A stretch of 64,000 bases of DNA from Lentzea terrae (GCF_003265345.1 NZ_QFWW01000002.1:186001-250000); one strand, 5' to 3'; shown: positions 43,335-52,072, counted from the stretch's first letter. Program-made: numbers and translations. The notes: generated from the sequence alone by a model not told the origin.

Positions 43335-44603
43335 ATGGAGAGGAACACCGAGAGGGCCACCTGCCTGGTCGTCGGAGGCGGACCCGCGGGCATGGTGCTG
43401 GGGCTGCTGCTGGCGCGCGGTGGTGTCGAGGTCACGGTGCTGGAGAAGCACGCCGACTTCCTGCGCGACTTCCGCGGTGACACGGTGCACGCGTCGACGC
43501 TCACGCTCATGGACGAGCTGGGGCTGGGGCCGGCGTTCGAGCAGGTGCCGCACCAGAAGGTCGACAAGATGGAGGCGCTGCTCGAGGGCGGCCAACGCGC
43601 CGTGATCGGCGACCTGAGCCGGCTTCCGGGTGCGCACAAGCACATCGCGATGGTGCCGCAGTGGGACTTCCTCGACCTGCTGGCGGACGCGGGCAAGCTG
43701 GAGCCGACGTTCACGCTGCGGATGAACACCGAGGTCACCGGAATCACCAAGAGCGGCAACAGGGTCACCGGCGTGACGTACCGCGACCGGGTCGACGGGC
43801 GCGAGGGCGAGATCTCCGCGGACCTCGTCGTCGCGGCGGACGGGCGCGGGTCGATCCTGCGCGCGGAGGTCGACCTGCCGATCTACCAGTTCGGCGCCCC
43901 GATGGACGTGTGGTGGTTCCGCTTGCCGCGCAACGGGGACGAGCCCGTCAAGGGCGGCGCCGGGCGGTTCAGCGCCGGCAGTGCGATGGTGCTGATCCCG
44001 CGCGGGGACTACTTCCAGTGCGCCTTACTGATCCGCAAGGGCACGGACCAACTCCTGCGGCGCGAGGGCATCGAGAAGTTCCGCGAGCGCGTGGTGACCC
44101 TCGTGCCGTGGCTCGCGGACCGCGTCGACCACGTCACGGACCTCGACGAGGTGAAGCTGCTCGACGTGAAGCTGGACCGGTTGCGGCGCTGGCACGCGGA
44201 CGGGTTGCTGTGCATCGGCGACTCGGCGCACGCGATGTCGCCGGTCGGTGGCGTGGGCATCAACCTCGCCGTGCAGGATGCGGTCGCGGCCGCCACGATT
44301 CTCGCGAAGCCGTTGCGGGAAGGCAGGGTCACCGGCAGCGTGCTCGCGAAGGTGCGCCGGCGCCGGTTGTTCCCGACCGTGGTCATCCAGACGCTGCAGC
44401 GGATCATCCACCGCCTGTTCCTCGGGCGGAAGCTCAACAGCACCGAGACGGTCTCCAGCCCCGGAATGCCGGCACCTCTCGCGCTGGCGCAGCGGTTCCC
44501 GTTCCTGCAGGCGGTGCCGGCCTACGTCATCGCGATCGGGCCGCGTCCGGAACACGCGCCGGAGTTCGCGCGCAGGAAGCCCCAAACGATCGCTAGGTCG
44601 TGA
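43335..44603 (+). CDS. FAD-dependent monooxygenase (PheA/TfdB-type)
   Basis: This 422-residue flavoprotein has the three hallmarks of class A aromatic or polyketide hydroxylases: CLVVGGGPAGMVLGLLLARG (GxGxxG for FAD), LVVAADGRGSILR (the DG motif), and LCIGDSAHAMSPVGGVGINL (the GD motif for FAD ribose). The start is the ATG at 43335. It probably hydroxylates a small aromatic or similar molecule. The upstream palindrome (43305-43320) suggests repression by a ligand-sensing regulator. A response-regulator gene converges on it with an 11-base overlap. Confidence 0.9.
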   Translation: MERNTERATCLVVGGGPAGMVLGLLLARGGVEVTVLEKHADFLRDFRGDTVHASTLTLMDELGLGPAFEQVPHQKVDKMEALLEGGQRAVIGDLSRLPGAHKHIAMVPQWDFLDLLADAGKLEPTFTLRMNTEVTGITKSGNRVTGVTYRDRVDGREGEISADLVVAADGRGSILRAEVDLPIYQFGAPMDVWWFRLPRNGDEPVKGGAGRFSAGSAMVLIPRGDYFQCALLIRKGTDQLLRREGIEKFRERVVTLVPWLADRVDHVTDLDEVKLLDVKLDRLRRWHADGLLCIGDSAHAMSPVGGVGINLAVQDAVAAATILAKPLREGRVTGSVLAKVRRRRLFPTVVIQTLQRIIHRLFLGRKLNSTETVSSPGMPAPLALAQRFPFLQAVPAYVIAIGPRPEHAPEFARRKPQTIARS

Positions 44604-45252
44604 CGAAGGCCTCGGAGCTTTCGCCGAGCACCATCGCCACGGCGTGGGCGCGGTCCCGAGCGCCCAGCTTGCGCAGGATCGCCTTCACGTGGGTCTTCAC
44701 GGTGTCGTTGCTGATGAAGAGCCGCTGGGCGATGCGCGCGTTGTCCATCCCCTTCGCCATCTCGGCCAGCACGTCGAACTCACGCGCCGACAGCTGGGCG
44801 AGCGACGCGGGCGGCGGCATCCGCGCGGGTAACCGGGCGAGCGACCCCAGCCGCGCGTCGATCGTGGCGGGAGCACCCCGCACGGCGGCCGCGATCAGCG
44901 GTAACAGCTCGGCCACGGGCGAGGTTTTCAGCAGGTAGGCCACCGCGCCGGCGTCCAGCGCGGCCTGGGCCCAGCTCGGACTGTCCGCATTGGACAGCAC
45001 GACGACACGGGCGCTCGGCCGGAACTGCGCCGTGTCCCGCACGGTGCGCAACGGTCCGGCGCCCGGCACGTCGAAGTCCGTCACCACCAGGTCCACCAGG
45101 ACGCTGCGCAGACAGCGCGCAGCGTCGGCCACGGTGTGGGCGATCCCCACAACGCGGAAGCAGTGCGTGCGGTGCAGCGAGATCCGCAAGCCCTCTGTGA
45201 TGAGCTGCGAACCGTCGACGAGCAACACACGGGTGGACGCCAGGTCCGTCAT
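44593..45252 (-). CDS. Orphan LuxR/NarL-type response regulator
   Basis: This 219-residue protein combines a receiver domain and a LuxR HTH. The receiver starts VLLVDGSQLITEGL, with a single Asp where VxDD is usual, then LVVTDFDVPG (the phosphorylatable Asp, with an extra Asp after it) and AYLLKTS (conserved Lys). The HTH reads LSAREFDVLAEMAKGMDNARIAQRL, with the VKTHV recognition helix. No histidine kinase gene is adjacent, so it is an orphan. The altered acidic pair suggests it may act without normal phosphorylation. Its end overlaps the monooxygenase by 11 bases. Confidence 0.9.
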   Translation of the reverse strand: MTDLASTRVLLVDGSQLITEGLRISLHRTHCFRVVGIAHTVADAARCLRSVLVDLVVTDFDVPGAGPLRTVRDTAQFRPSARVVVLSNADSPSWAQAALDAGAVAYLLKTSPVAELLPLIAAAVRGAPATIDARLGSLARLPARMPPPASLAQLSAREFDVLAEMAKGMDNARIAQRLFISNDTVKTHVKAILRKLGARDRAHAVAMVLGESSEAFVTT

Positions 45253-45319
45253 GACACCGGGAAGTTACTAGCGGGTACCCGAGTGCGTAACCTGCCGGGC
45301 GCCGGATTGCTCCGTACGG

Positions 45320-46078
45320 CTACCTATTTGCGACCGGATTGGTGAGCGTGCCAAGGCCATCCACAGTCACCGAAACCGTCTGTCCGGCCTTCATCGGCCC
45401 GACCCCGGCCGGCGTCCCGGTGAGGATCACGTCGCCGGGAAGCAGCGTCATGACGCCGGAGACGTACTCGATGAGCGACGGAATGTCGTGCACCATCAAC
45501 GAAGTACGCCCGTCCTGCTTGACTTCCCCGTCAACTTCGGTGACGACGCGGACGTCGGAGGGGTCGAACTCCGTTTCGATGAACGGACCCATCGGGCAAA
45601 ACGTGTCAAACCCCTTGGCACGCGTGAACTGCACGTCCTTCTTCTGCAGGTCGCGCGCGGTGACATCGTTGGCGATGGTGTACCCCATCACCACGCTCAT
45701 CGCCTTGGCCTTGGGCACTTCCCGGCAAGGCTGACCGATGATCACAGCCAGCTCGCCCTCGAAGTCCACCCGCTCGGACGCCGCCGGGATCTTGATCTCT
45801 ACGTTGGGCCCGATCACCGAGGTGTTCGGCTTGAGGAACACCAACGGCTCGGCAGGCACCTCGTTGCCGAGCTCGGCCGCATGGTCAGCGTAGTTGCGGC
45901 CAATGCCGATGATCTTGGTCGGCAGGATCGGCGCCAACAACCTGACGTCGGCCAACGGCCACTTCCGACCGGTGAACGTGGGCGTGCCGAAGGGGTGTTC
46001 GGCGATCTCTGCGGCTTCCTCGCCGTGAACGGCGACAAAAGCAACACCTTGTGGATGAGCGATCCTGGCAATACGCAC
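45320..46078 (-). CDS. Fumarylacetoacetate hydrolase-family protein
   Basis: A 252-residue FAH-fold enzyme of the 2-hydroxyhepta-2,4-diene-1,7-dioate isomerase or acylpyruvate hydrolase type. [34 protein letters not shown] (metal-binding Glu) and [16 protein letters not shown] are characteristic. The equivalent gene (Rv2993c) also sits beside tRNAs in M. tuberculosis. The precise substrate is not assignable. It lies 10 bases from the end of cimA upstream on the minus strand, so it may be transcribed with it. Confidence 0.92.
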   Translation of the reverse strand: MRIARIAHPQGVAFVAVHGEEAAEIAEHPFGTPTFTGRKWPLADVRLLAPILPTKIIGIGRNYADHAAELGNEVPAEPLVFLKPNTSVIGPNVEIKIPAASERVDFEGELAVIIGQPCREVPKAKAMSVVMGYTIANDVTARDLQKKDVQFTRAKGFDTFCPMGPFIETEFDPSDVRVVTEVDGEVKQDGRTSLMVHDIPSLIEYVSGVMTLLPGDVILTGTPAGVGPMKAGQTVSVTVDGLGTLTNPVANR

Positions 46079-46088
46079 GTACTACACC

Positions 46089-47681
46089 TTAGACGGGCTT
46101 GCTCGAGCGCATCGACTTGTGCACCAGTGCGTCACACAGCGCGAGCCAGGAGGCCTCAACGATGTTCCCGTGCACACCCACAGTGGTCCACTCGCGCTCA
46201 CCGTCCGTGGACTCCACCAACACGCGCGTAACCGCGTCCGTACCGGGGTGCTCCGTCAAAATCCGCACCTTGTAGTCAGCCAGCTCCACAGTGTCCAACC
46301 AGGACAGATGCGGCAACAACGCCTTGCGCAGCGCCGCATCCAACGCGTGCACGGGCCCGTTCCCTTCAGCCGTCGCGATGACCCGCTCCCTCGCAACGTG
46401 CACCTTGACCGTGGCCTCGGACACGATCTCGCCGTCCGACCGGTGATCCAACACCACCCGATACGACTCCAACGTGAACGGCGGAGTGTCCAGTTCGGAC
46501 AACTCGGACCGCAGCAACAACTCCATCGACGCGTCGGCGGCCTCGAACGACCAGCCCTTGGCCTCCAACTCCTTGACCCGCGTCAACGCACTTCCAACCT
46601 CTTTTGACCGGCCGGTCAGGTCGAGCCCGAACTCACGTCCCTTGAGCTCGATGCTCGCCCGACCGGCCATCTCGGTGACCAGCACCCGCATGTCGTTGCC
46701 GACGCGGTCCGGAACGATGTGGTTGTACAGCTCCGGATCCACCTTGATCGCGCTCGCGTGCAACCCCGCCTTGTGAGCGAATGCTGACGACCCGACATAA
46801 GCCTGGTGGGTGTCGGGTGCGATGTTCGCGATCTCGGCCAACGCATGGGAGACACGGGTGAGCTCGGCGAGTGCCCCGGTCGGGAGCACGTCCATGCCAA
46901 GCTTGGTCACGAGGTTCCCCACGACGGCGAACAGATCGGCATTACCCGCTCGCTCGCCATAGCCGTTCGCAGTGCACTGAACATGCGTCGCGCCGGCCTG
47001 CACAGCCGCAACAGTGTTCGCCACAGCACAGGACGTGTCGTCCTGACAATGAATCCCGACCCGAAAACCGGTCTTCTCGATCACCTCGGCGACCGTCTCG
47101 GCGAGCCCCAACGGCAACTGCCCGCCGTTCGTGTCGCACAGCACAACGACATCAGCGCCACCCTCCACAGCAGACTCCAACACCTTGAGGCTGGTGTCCG
47201 GCGAGAACGCATACCCGTCGAAGAAGTGCTCGGCGTCGAGAAAAACCCGCCTTCCGTGGTCCTTCAAAAACCGGACCGTGTCGCGCACCATCCGCAAATT
47301 CTCATCAGTGTCCGTGCGCAACGCCCGTTCGATGTGCCGGAGGTCCGACTTGGCCACCAACGTGACCACCGGCGCCTGGGACTCCAACAGCGCCTTGACC
47401 TGCGGATCCTCCTCAACCTTGACCCCAGCCTTGCGAGTCGCGCCGAACGCGACCAACTTGGCGTGCTTGAGCTCCAAATCCCCCGCCGCCGCGCGAGCGA
47501 AGAACTCCGTGTCCTTCGGCAACGCCCCAGGCCAGCCACCCTCGATGAACCCAACGCCGAGCCCGTCCAACAGCCGCGCCACCGCAAGCTTGTCCGTGAC
47601 GGAGTACGAAATGCCCTCACGTTGTGCGCCATCGCGCAACGTCGTGTCGTAGACGTGAAACTCGTCGCCAGGGCCGGCCAT
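46089..47681 (-). CDS. cimA: (R)-citramalate synthase
   Basis: The protein has 530 residues. It condenses pyruvate with acetyl-CoA to citramalate, the threonine-independent route to isoleucine. The ATG at 47681 is chosen because GAGGAG lies 9 bases before it, and the ATG at 47690 abuts the RBS. Motifs: YDTTLRDGAQREGISYSVTD (metal-binding Asp of the IPMS fold), GGADVVVLCDTNGGQLP, HCQDDTSCAVANT and QCTANGYGERAGN. The C-terminal LeuA-like regulatory domain is present. A leader peptide and attenuator upstream indicate isoleucine control. Confidence 0.93.
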   Translation of the reverse strand: MAGPGDEFHVYDTTLRDGAQREGISYSVTDKLAVARLLDGLGVGFIEGGWPGALPKDTEFFARAAAGDLELKHAKLVAFGATRKAGVKVEEDPQVKALLESQAPVVTLVAKSDLRHIERALRTDTDENLRMVRDTVRFLKDHGRRVFLDAEHFFDGYAFSPDTSLKVLESAVEGGADVVVLCDTNGGQLPLGLAETVAEVIEKTGFRVGIHCQDDTSCAVANTVAAVQAGATHVQCTANGYGERAGNADLFAVVGNLVTKLGMDVLPTGALAELTRVSHALAEIANIAPDTHQAYVGSSAFAHKAGLHASAIKVDPELYNHIVPDRVGNDMRVLVTEMAGRASIELKGREFGLDLTGRSKEVGSALTRVKELEAKGWSFEAADASMELLLRSELSELDTPPFTLESYRVVLDHRSDGEIVSEATVKVHVARERVIATAEGNGPVHALDAALRKALLPHLSWLDTVELADYKVRILTEHPGTDAVTRVLVESTDGEREWTTVGVHGNIVEASWLALCDALVHKSMRSSKPV

Positions 47682-47705
47682 CGGGTTCATCTCCTCATCC
47701 GGACA

Positions 47706-47739
47706 AACAAAAAGACCCCCCGCGGGATGCGAGAGGTCT
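47706..47739 (-). terminator. Attenuator terminator in the cimA leader
   Basis: On the minus strand AGACCTC (47739-47733) pairs with GGGGTCT (47719-47713; one T-G wobble), followed by TTTTTG, 25 bases before the cimA start. This is a textbook intrinsic terminator that sits between a leader peptide and its structural gene. Confidence 0.85.
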
Positions 47740-47776
47740 GCGCGTCGGGTGCCAGGGGCGGCACTACCCGACGCGC
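47740..47776 (-). promoter_or_regulatory. Pause/antiterminator stem of the cimA leader
   Basis: GCGCGTCGGGT (47740-47750) and its perfect reverse complement at 47766-47776 form an 11-base stem. The 5' arm on the mRNA covers the end of the leader-peptide ORF. Ribosome stalling on the Ile codons would prevent or allow this stem and thereby alter whether the downstream terminator can form. Confidence 0.7.
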
Positions 47777-47808
47777 TCGTCGATAATGATGGCGAGGTGC
47801 TGAGCCAT
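47764..47808 (-). CDS. cimA leader peptide with three Ile codons
   Basis: A 14-codon ORF, MAQHLAIIIDERVG, starts at an ATG at 47808 on the minus strand and stops at 47764. The Ile codons are ATC ATT ATC, in a row. It is followed by the paired stem and a terminator, then cimA. This is the pattern of amino-acid transcription attenuation. Ile is the end product of the CimA branch, so the codon choice fits the enzyme. The RBS is weak (GGGGC directly upstream), so expression of the peptide is inferred. Confidence 0.75.
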   Translation of the reverse strand: MAQHLAIIIDERVG

Positions 47809-48065
47809 GCCCCGGATGCTGCCACAGCTCAGCACGGCGTACCAAGCGACGGGAGGAAATCTCCCACTATCTGGTCACGCCCACGCCTGTGCGTGTCTGG
47901 TCTCCCGCGAAGGCGAAGCCAAGCGGCGATGGCGCAGCCGAGGCAAGGCGAAGGCGAAGCCGAGCTGCCCTTGCGCTTGAAACGCGGTTCGGCCGCACCA
48001 CCTGCGCAACAGGGGGACGACCTACGGAACCGGCGCGCGGGACGCCGAAGGCGGCCTCCAGGCCG
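47809..48065. other. Upstream region of cimA, with a short direct repeat
   Basis: 257 bases without a supported gene, between cimA (leader) and btuF. It should hold the cimA promoter. GCGAAGGCGAAGCC occurs at 47907-47920 and again at 47948-47961, 41 bases apart. Confidence 0.4.
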
Positions 48066-49046
48066 TCACACCCCAGCTAGATACTTCGCGAACGCCTCAA
48101 TGGAGGCCGGGTTCCGCGGCGACTCCACCAACGCGGCATACGGAAGCGAGAAGAACCGCTTGTTCTTGATCGCCGGAGAGTTCCGCAGCGGCGCAAACCC
48201 CTCCAGGAACGCCTGCTTCTGAGCAGGCGTATTGGCCTGCCCATCTGCATAGTCCACGATCAACACAACGTCGGGGTCGCGCTGCACGACGGTCTCCCAG
48301 TTGACCGTGGCCCAGCTGTCGTTGAGGTCACCGAAGATGTTGTCCCCACCAGCCTTGGAGATCACGTCCTGCGGCGCCGCGTTCTTGCCGGACGTGAACG
48401 GCTGATCCTGGCCGCTGTCGTACAGGAACACCTTCGGCCGAGCCTTGCCCGCCATGAGCCGCCCGGCGTTCTCGATCTGCCCCTGATACGCCTTGATGAG
48501 CTCCTCCGCCTTGGCCTCGACGCGGAAGATCTTCCCAAGGTTGCGCAGATCCGTGTACAGCGCGTCCAACGCCGGCATGATGCCGCGCTGCTTCCCCACC
48601 CCGTTCCGACAAGCCTCGGTGAGCTGGTAGGAGCCGATTCCGAGCTGCTTCAACGCGTCCGGGGTGAAGCCCGTGCTCTCACTGAAGCCGTAGTTCCACC
48701 CAGCGAACACGAGGTCGGCATTGACCCCCTGCACAACCTCCTTGGAGATCTTGTCAGCAAGCTTCCGAGTCGACGAGAAGTCGCCCTTCCACGGCGAAGT
48801 CTGCAGGTCAACGGTGTTGTTGCCGTCCACGACGTACCCGGCCATCCGATCGGAGAGCCCCAACGCGAACATCAACTCGGTGATGCCGGTGTCGTTGGTG
48901 ACCACTTTGGACGGCACACGATCGAACGTGACCTGCTGCCCACAGTTCGTGACGGTCACAGGGTCCGCAGCCGATGTGGACTGCGCGACCGTCGCACCGC
49001 ATCCCGTGACGAGAAGCAGGGAAACGAGAGCGAGAGCGGTTCTCAA
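48066..49046 (-). CDS. btuF: Vitamin B12 ABC importer, substrate-binding lipoprotein
   Basis: The protein has 326 residues. The N-terminus MRTALALVSLLLVTGC ends in a lipobox (VTGC), so it is a cluster 8-type binding lipoprotein. The fold motifs VVTNDTGITELMFALGLSDRMAGYV and VQRDPDVVLIVDYAD are those of FecB/BtuF-type proteins. The start is TTG at 49046 with GGAGG 9 bases away, overlapping the ATPase stop (TTGA). The protein sequence alone fits iron-siderophore or B12 binding; the cobalamin riboswitch upstream of the operon decides for B12. Gene order is riboswitch, permease, ATPase, binding protein. Confidence 0.85.
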   Translation of the reverse strand: MRTALALVSLLLVTGCGATVAQSTSAADPVTVTNCGQQVTFDRVPSKVVTNDTGITELMFALGLSDRMAGYVVDGNNTVDLQTSPWKGDFSSTRKLADKISKEVVQGVNADLVFAGWNYGFSESTGFTPDALKQLGIGSYQLTEACRNGVGKQRGIMPALDALYTDLRNLGKIFRVEAKAEELIKAYQGQIENAGRLMAGKARPKVFLYDSGQDQPFTSGKNAAPQDVISKAGGDNIFGDLNDSWATVNWETVVQRDPDVVLIVDYADGQANTPAQKQAFLEGFAPLRNSPAIKNKRFFSLPYAALVESPRNPASIEAFAKYLAGV

Positions 49047-49780
49047 GGCGTGACCTCCTGGTCGAACAGGAGCTGAGGAACTCCCGTGGTGGGATGCCGC
49101 ACAACGTGCGCGCTGACATGGAAAACCTTGGCGATCAGCTCAGGAACCAGCACCTCGTCCGGCGTACCGGACGCGACCACCCGCCCCTCGTCGAGCACGT
49201 ACAGCCGATCGCAGTAGGACGCCGCGAGGTTGAGGTCATGCAGCACAGTCAGCACCGTGACCCCCAACCCCCGAGCAAGGGCGAGCACGTCGAGCTGATG
49301 GCGAATGTCGAGATGGTTGGTCGGCTCATCGAGCACAAGCACCCGCGGCTCCTGAGCGATCGCACGAGCGATGAGCACACGCTGGCGCTCACCCCCGGAC
49401 AGGCTGAGAAAGCTGCGTCCAGAGAGATGCGAGACATCCACTGTGGCCAGTGCCTCATCAACGACCTGACGGTCACGAACCGAGCGCTCGTGCGGCAAAC
49501 GCCCCATCTCCACAACCTCGGCAACCGTGAAGTCGAACTCGACCTGCGACTCCTGCGTGAGGGCGGCAAGCTCACGGGCGACGTGAGGTCGCTTGTGGAC
49601 GTTCAAGCCGTCGATCAGCACCGCGCCACCGTCCGGCTTCAACGCGCGATAAACACAGCGCAGAGTCGTGGACTTGCCGCTGCCGTTGGGTCCGACGATG
49701 CCGACGACTTCCGCGGAAGCCTGCAGCGAGATGTCGGAGATGATGCCGCGGACCGTGACGCCCTGGAGTTCGACGCGCAT
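49043..49780 (-). CDS. btuD: Vitamin B12 ABC importer, ATP-binding protein
   Basis: A 245-residue ABC ATPase. Walker A is GPNGSGKSTTL (residues about 33-43), the signature is LSLSGGERQRVLIARAI, and Walker B VLVLDEPTNHLDI is followed by the switch His in TVLHDLN. It is a FecE/BtuD-type ATPase of a type II importer. Its start is ATG at 49780, overlapping the permease stop by one base; its stop overlaps the binding-protein start. It thus belongs to the same mRNA as the riboswitch-controlled permease. Confidence 0.93.
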   Translation of the reverse strand: MRVELQGVTVRGIISDISLQASAEVVGIVGPNGSGKSTTLRCVYRALKPDGGAVLIDGLNVHKRPHVARELAALTQESQVEFDFTVAEVVEMGRLPHERSVRDRQVVDEALATVDVSHLSGRSFLSLSGGERQRVLIARAIAQEPRVLVLDEPTNHLDIRHQLDVLALARGLGVTVLTVLHDLNLAASYCDRLYVLDEGRVVASGTPDEVLVPELIAKVFHVSAHVVRHPTTGVPQLLFDQEVTP

Positions 49781-50802
49781 CAACGTCCTCCGAACACGTA
49801 GGCCCTGCGGCGCATGAGGAAGATGAAGCACGGCACGCCGAGCGCGGCCGTGATGACGCCGAGCGGCAGCTCTTCCGGCGCGGCGAGCATGCGGGCCGCG
49901 ACGTCCACCCACACCAGGAAGCCGGCACCGGCGAGCGGGACGAGCGGCAGGACCTTGCGGTGATCCGCTCCCACGACCATGCGCGTCAGGTGCGGCAGCA
50001 TCAGCCCGACGAAGCCGACCGCTCCGCTGACCGCGACGAGCACCGCGGTCATGGCCGCGGTGATGAGGAACAGGTGGGTGCGCAGGCGTTGCACGGGCAC
50101 GCCGAGCGTCGTAGCCGTCTCGTCCCCCATGGCCAGGGCGTTGAGCGGCCGCGCTTTGCGCAGCAGGTAGGCGATGCCGAGCCCGGTGACCGCGGTGGCC
50201 AGCGGCAGCGACTGCCAGGTGGCGCCACCCAGGCTGCCCAGCAGCCAGAGCATGGCGGCGCGCGACGCGTCGCCTCGTGGCGCTTGGAAGACGAGGAGCA
50301 TGGCCACTGCGGAGAACCCGTACCCGAGGGCGGTTCCGGTCAGCACCAGCCGCAGCGGGGTGAGGCCACGGCTCGTCCGCGCGACGAAGAAGACGAGCAC
50401 GCTGGCGCCCAGGGCGGTGCAGAACGCCGCGGCCGACATCGCGTACACCCCGAACGACGACAGCACGCCGAGCGTCGCCACCGCCACCGCGCCCACGCTC
50501 GCCCCGGACGAGATGCCGAGCACGTACGGGTCGGCCAGCGCGTTGCGCACCATCGCCTGCATCGCCACACCGACCGCGCTGAGGCCGGCACCCACGACCG
50601 CGGCGAGCAGCACGCGAGGCAGCCGGATGTCCCAGACGATGTGGTACTGCCCGGCGAGTTCGGCGGGGATCGTGCCGCCGGTGACGGCTGCCCACAGCAG
50701 CTCGACCGTGACGTCGAACGGAATGGAGACGGGGCCGAGCGCCACGCCGGCGACGATGCTGACGGCGAGCACGCCGACGAGCGCGCTGATCTTCGCGACC
50801 AC
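49780..50802 (-). CDS. btuC: Vitamin B12 ABC importer, permease
   Basis: A 340-residue FecCD-family permease with about ten helices. DIRLPRVLLAAVVGAGLSAVGVAMQAMVRNALADPYVLG is the family signature, shown here only in part: RLPRVLLAAVVGAGLS and NALADPYVLG. FVGLMLPHLTRMVVG is the coupling-loop region. Type II importer permeases carry B12, haem or siderophores. The riboswitch directly upstream makes B12 the best assignment. The start is the GTG at 50802. Confidence 0.9.
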   Translation of the reverse strand: MVAKISALVGVLAVSIVAGVALGPVSIPFDVTVELLWAAVTGGTIPAELAGQYHIVWDIRLPRVLLAAVVGAGLSAVGVAMQAMVRNALADPYVLGISSGASVGAVAVATLGVLSSFGVYAMSAAAFCTALGASVLVFFVARTSRGLTPLRLVLTGTALGYGFSAVAMLLVFQAPRGDASRAAMLWLLGSLGGATWQSLPLATAVTGLGIAYLLRKARPLNALAMGDETATTLGVPVQRLRTHLFLITAAMTAVLVAVSGAVGFVGLMLPHLTRMVVGADHRKVLPLVPLAGAGFLVWVDVAARMLAAPEELPLGVITAALGVPCFIFLMRRRAYVFGGR

Positions 50803-50834
50803 AAAAAGCCCTTCCCGCAGTCCACGGCAGGAGT

Positions 50835-50955
50835 TCCTGGAAACAAGGCCGGGTGCGGGTATTCGGGCTCGTCCCAGACCTGGGACCTACCGTTGCGGGT
50901 CAGCGCCGGACTTCGACCGGACTTCCCCCACACGCGACCTGGCCACCCTAGCCCA
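50835..50955 (-). ncRNA. Cobalamin riboswitch upstream of btuCDF
   Basis: On the minus strand the 5' leader reads, in order, the class core GGGGAAGTCCGGTCGAAG, then GTCCGGCGCTGACCCGC, then AACGGTA, and later GAGCCCGAATACC. This matches the adenosylcobalamin riboswitch consensus (GGGAA...CCGGTGAAAATCCGG...GACCCGCCACTGTA...). It lies about 33 bases upstream of the btuC start, and binding of B12 is expected to lower expression of the importer. Confidence 0.9.
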
Positions 50956-50997
50956 CCGGCCACTGCACAGAACCGCGCGGAGACGCGTCTAACAGGC

Positions 50998-51474
50998 ATG
51001 GGAGAGGGAGACAGAAGGCGTCAGCGTCAACGGGCGAAGCAGAACAGCCGGGAAGAAGGCAACCACCCCGCCTTCATCGCGTTCGCCATGCTCGCCTTCG
51101 GCTTCCAGACCGCTGCGATCTTTGCCGAGGAGATCTCCACCGGCCTGGACCGGCTCTACTGCACGCCGGAGTCCTGCCTGACGTTGCCGCAGGCGCTGAT
51201 CGGCTGGGCGTTCGCGGTGGCACCGCTGCCGGTGTACCTCTGGGACCGCAGGGCGGCGCTCCACGTGAGCTCGTTCCTGGTCGGCCTGATGGGCATGCTG
51301 CTCATCGCGTCCAGCGGCCGCTGGGTGGTACCGCTCAGCTTCTTCCTGGTGGGGCTGGTGTTCGTGCCGATCAGCGTCGGGATCTCGCGCTGGGCCGACC
51401 CCGGCCGGCGCGCGCTGGTGGTGGCCGGCGAGCACTGGTTGCTGCTGGTCGGCCTCATCCTCTGGCTGGCCTGA
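50998..51474 (+). CDS. Small polytopic membrane protein
   Basis: The protein has 158 residues from the ATG at 50998. A polar, Arg-rich N-terminus (residues 1-22) is followed by five predicted transmembrane segments, for example near residues 25-45, 65-85, 88-106, 109-128 and 138-158. No known motif is visible. It is divergent from btuC, whose riboswitch occupies the 196-base spacer. Its function is unknown; the proximity to the importer may be coincidental. Confidence 0.7.
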   Translation: MGEGDRRRQRQRAKQNSREEGNHPAFIAFAMLAFGFQTAAIFAEEISTGLDRLYCTPESCLTLPQALIGWAFAVAPLPVYLWDRRAALHVSSFLVGLMGMLLIASSGRWVVPLSFFLVGLVFVPISVGISRWADPGRRALVVAGEHWLLLVGLILWLA

Positions 51475-51595
51475 TCCGAGCCGCCAAAAAGATCTTCAAA
51501 AAAGTTCTGCGGCCGTGTCGATCCGGTGTGCGGGCCGTTCGACCTGTGGATGCCAAGGCCCCGAGGCGGGCCCCGAAACCGCAGGGAGACACACC

Positions 51596-52015
51596 ATGAA
51601 GTTCATCCTGATCATGCGCGCCACCGACGAGGCCTACGCGAACATGGGCGACGTCAGCTTCGACGAGATGCTGGAGTCGGTCGGGCAGTTCAACGACGAG
51701 TTGATCCGCGCCGGCGTCCTGATCGCCGCAGAGGGCCTCGCCGACGCGAGTGAGGGTGTGGTGGTCGACTACTCCCAGGAGCCGCCGGTGATCACGGACG
51801 GGCCGTACGGCGAGACGAAAGAGCTGTTCAACGGCTTCTACCTCGTCAACGTCGCCTCGAAGGAGGAGGCGATCGAGTGGGCGAAGCGCATGCCGCTCAC
51901 CGGCCCCGGCTTTCAGACCGAGATCCGCCGCGTTCCCACGATCGACGAGTTCCCGCAGGACAACAAGTGGATCCAGAAGGAGCGCGCCTGGCGCGAGTCC
52001 ACCGGTCAGCTCTGA
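51596..52015 (+). CDS. YCII-related (DGPF-domain) protein
   Basis: A 139-residue protein starting MKFILIMRATDEAYANMGD. GLADASEGVVVDYS and the DGPYGETKELFNGFYLVNVAS segment are the YCII-related/DGPF signature. In Actinobacteria these genes are usually next to an ECF sigma factor and are thought to tune it, but no sigma factor is present here. A role is not known. It has its own RBS (CAGGGAG) and a terminator downstream (52030-52055). Confidence 0.85.
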   Translation: MKFILIMRATDEAYANMGDVSFDEMLESVGQFNDELIRAGVLIAAEGLADASEGVVVDYSQEPPVITDGPYGETKELFNGFYLVNVASKEEAIEWAKRMPLTGPGFQTEIRRVPTIDEFPQDNKWIQKERAWRESTGQL

Positions 52016-52029
52016 GCCAGAAACACGAA

Positions 52030-52055
52030 GGCCCCGGTCGACTTCGACCGGGGCC
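52030..52055 (+). terminator. Bidirectional terminator between the YCII gene and leuB
   Basis: A 12-base perfect stem (52030-52041 with 52044-52055) lies 15 bases past the YCII stop and 18 bases past the leuB end on the other strand. Confidence 0.85.
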
Positions 52056-52072
52056 CTGGTACGTGCCGGAGA

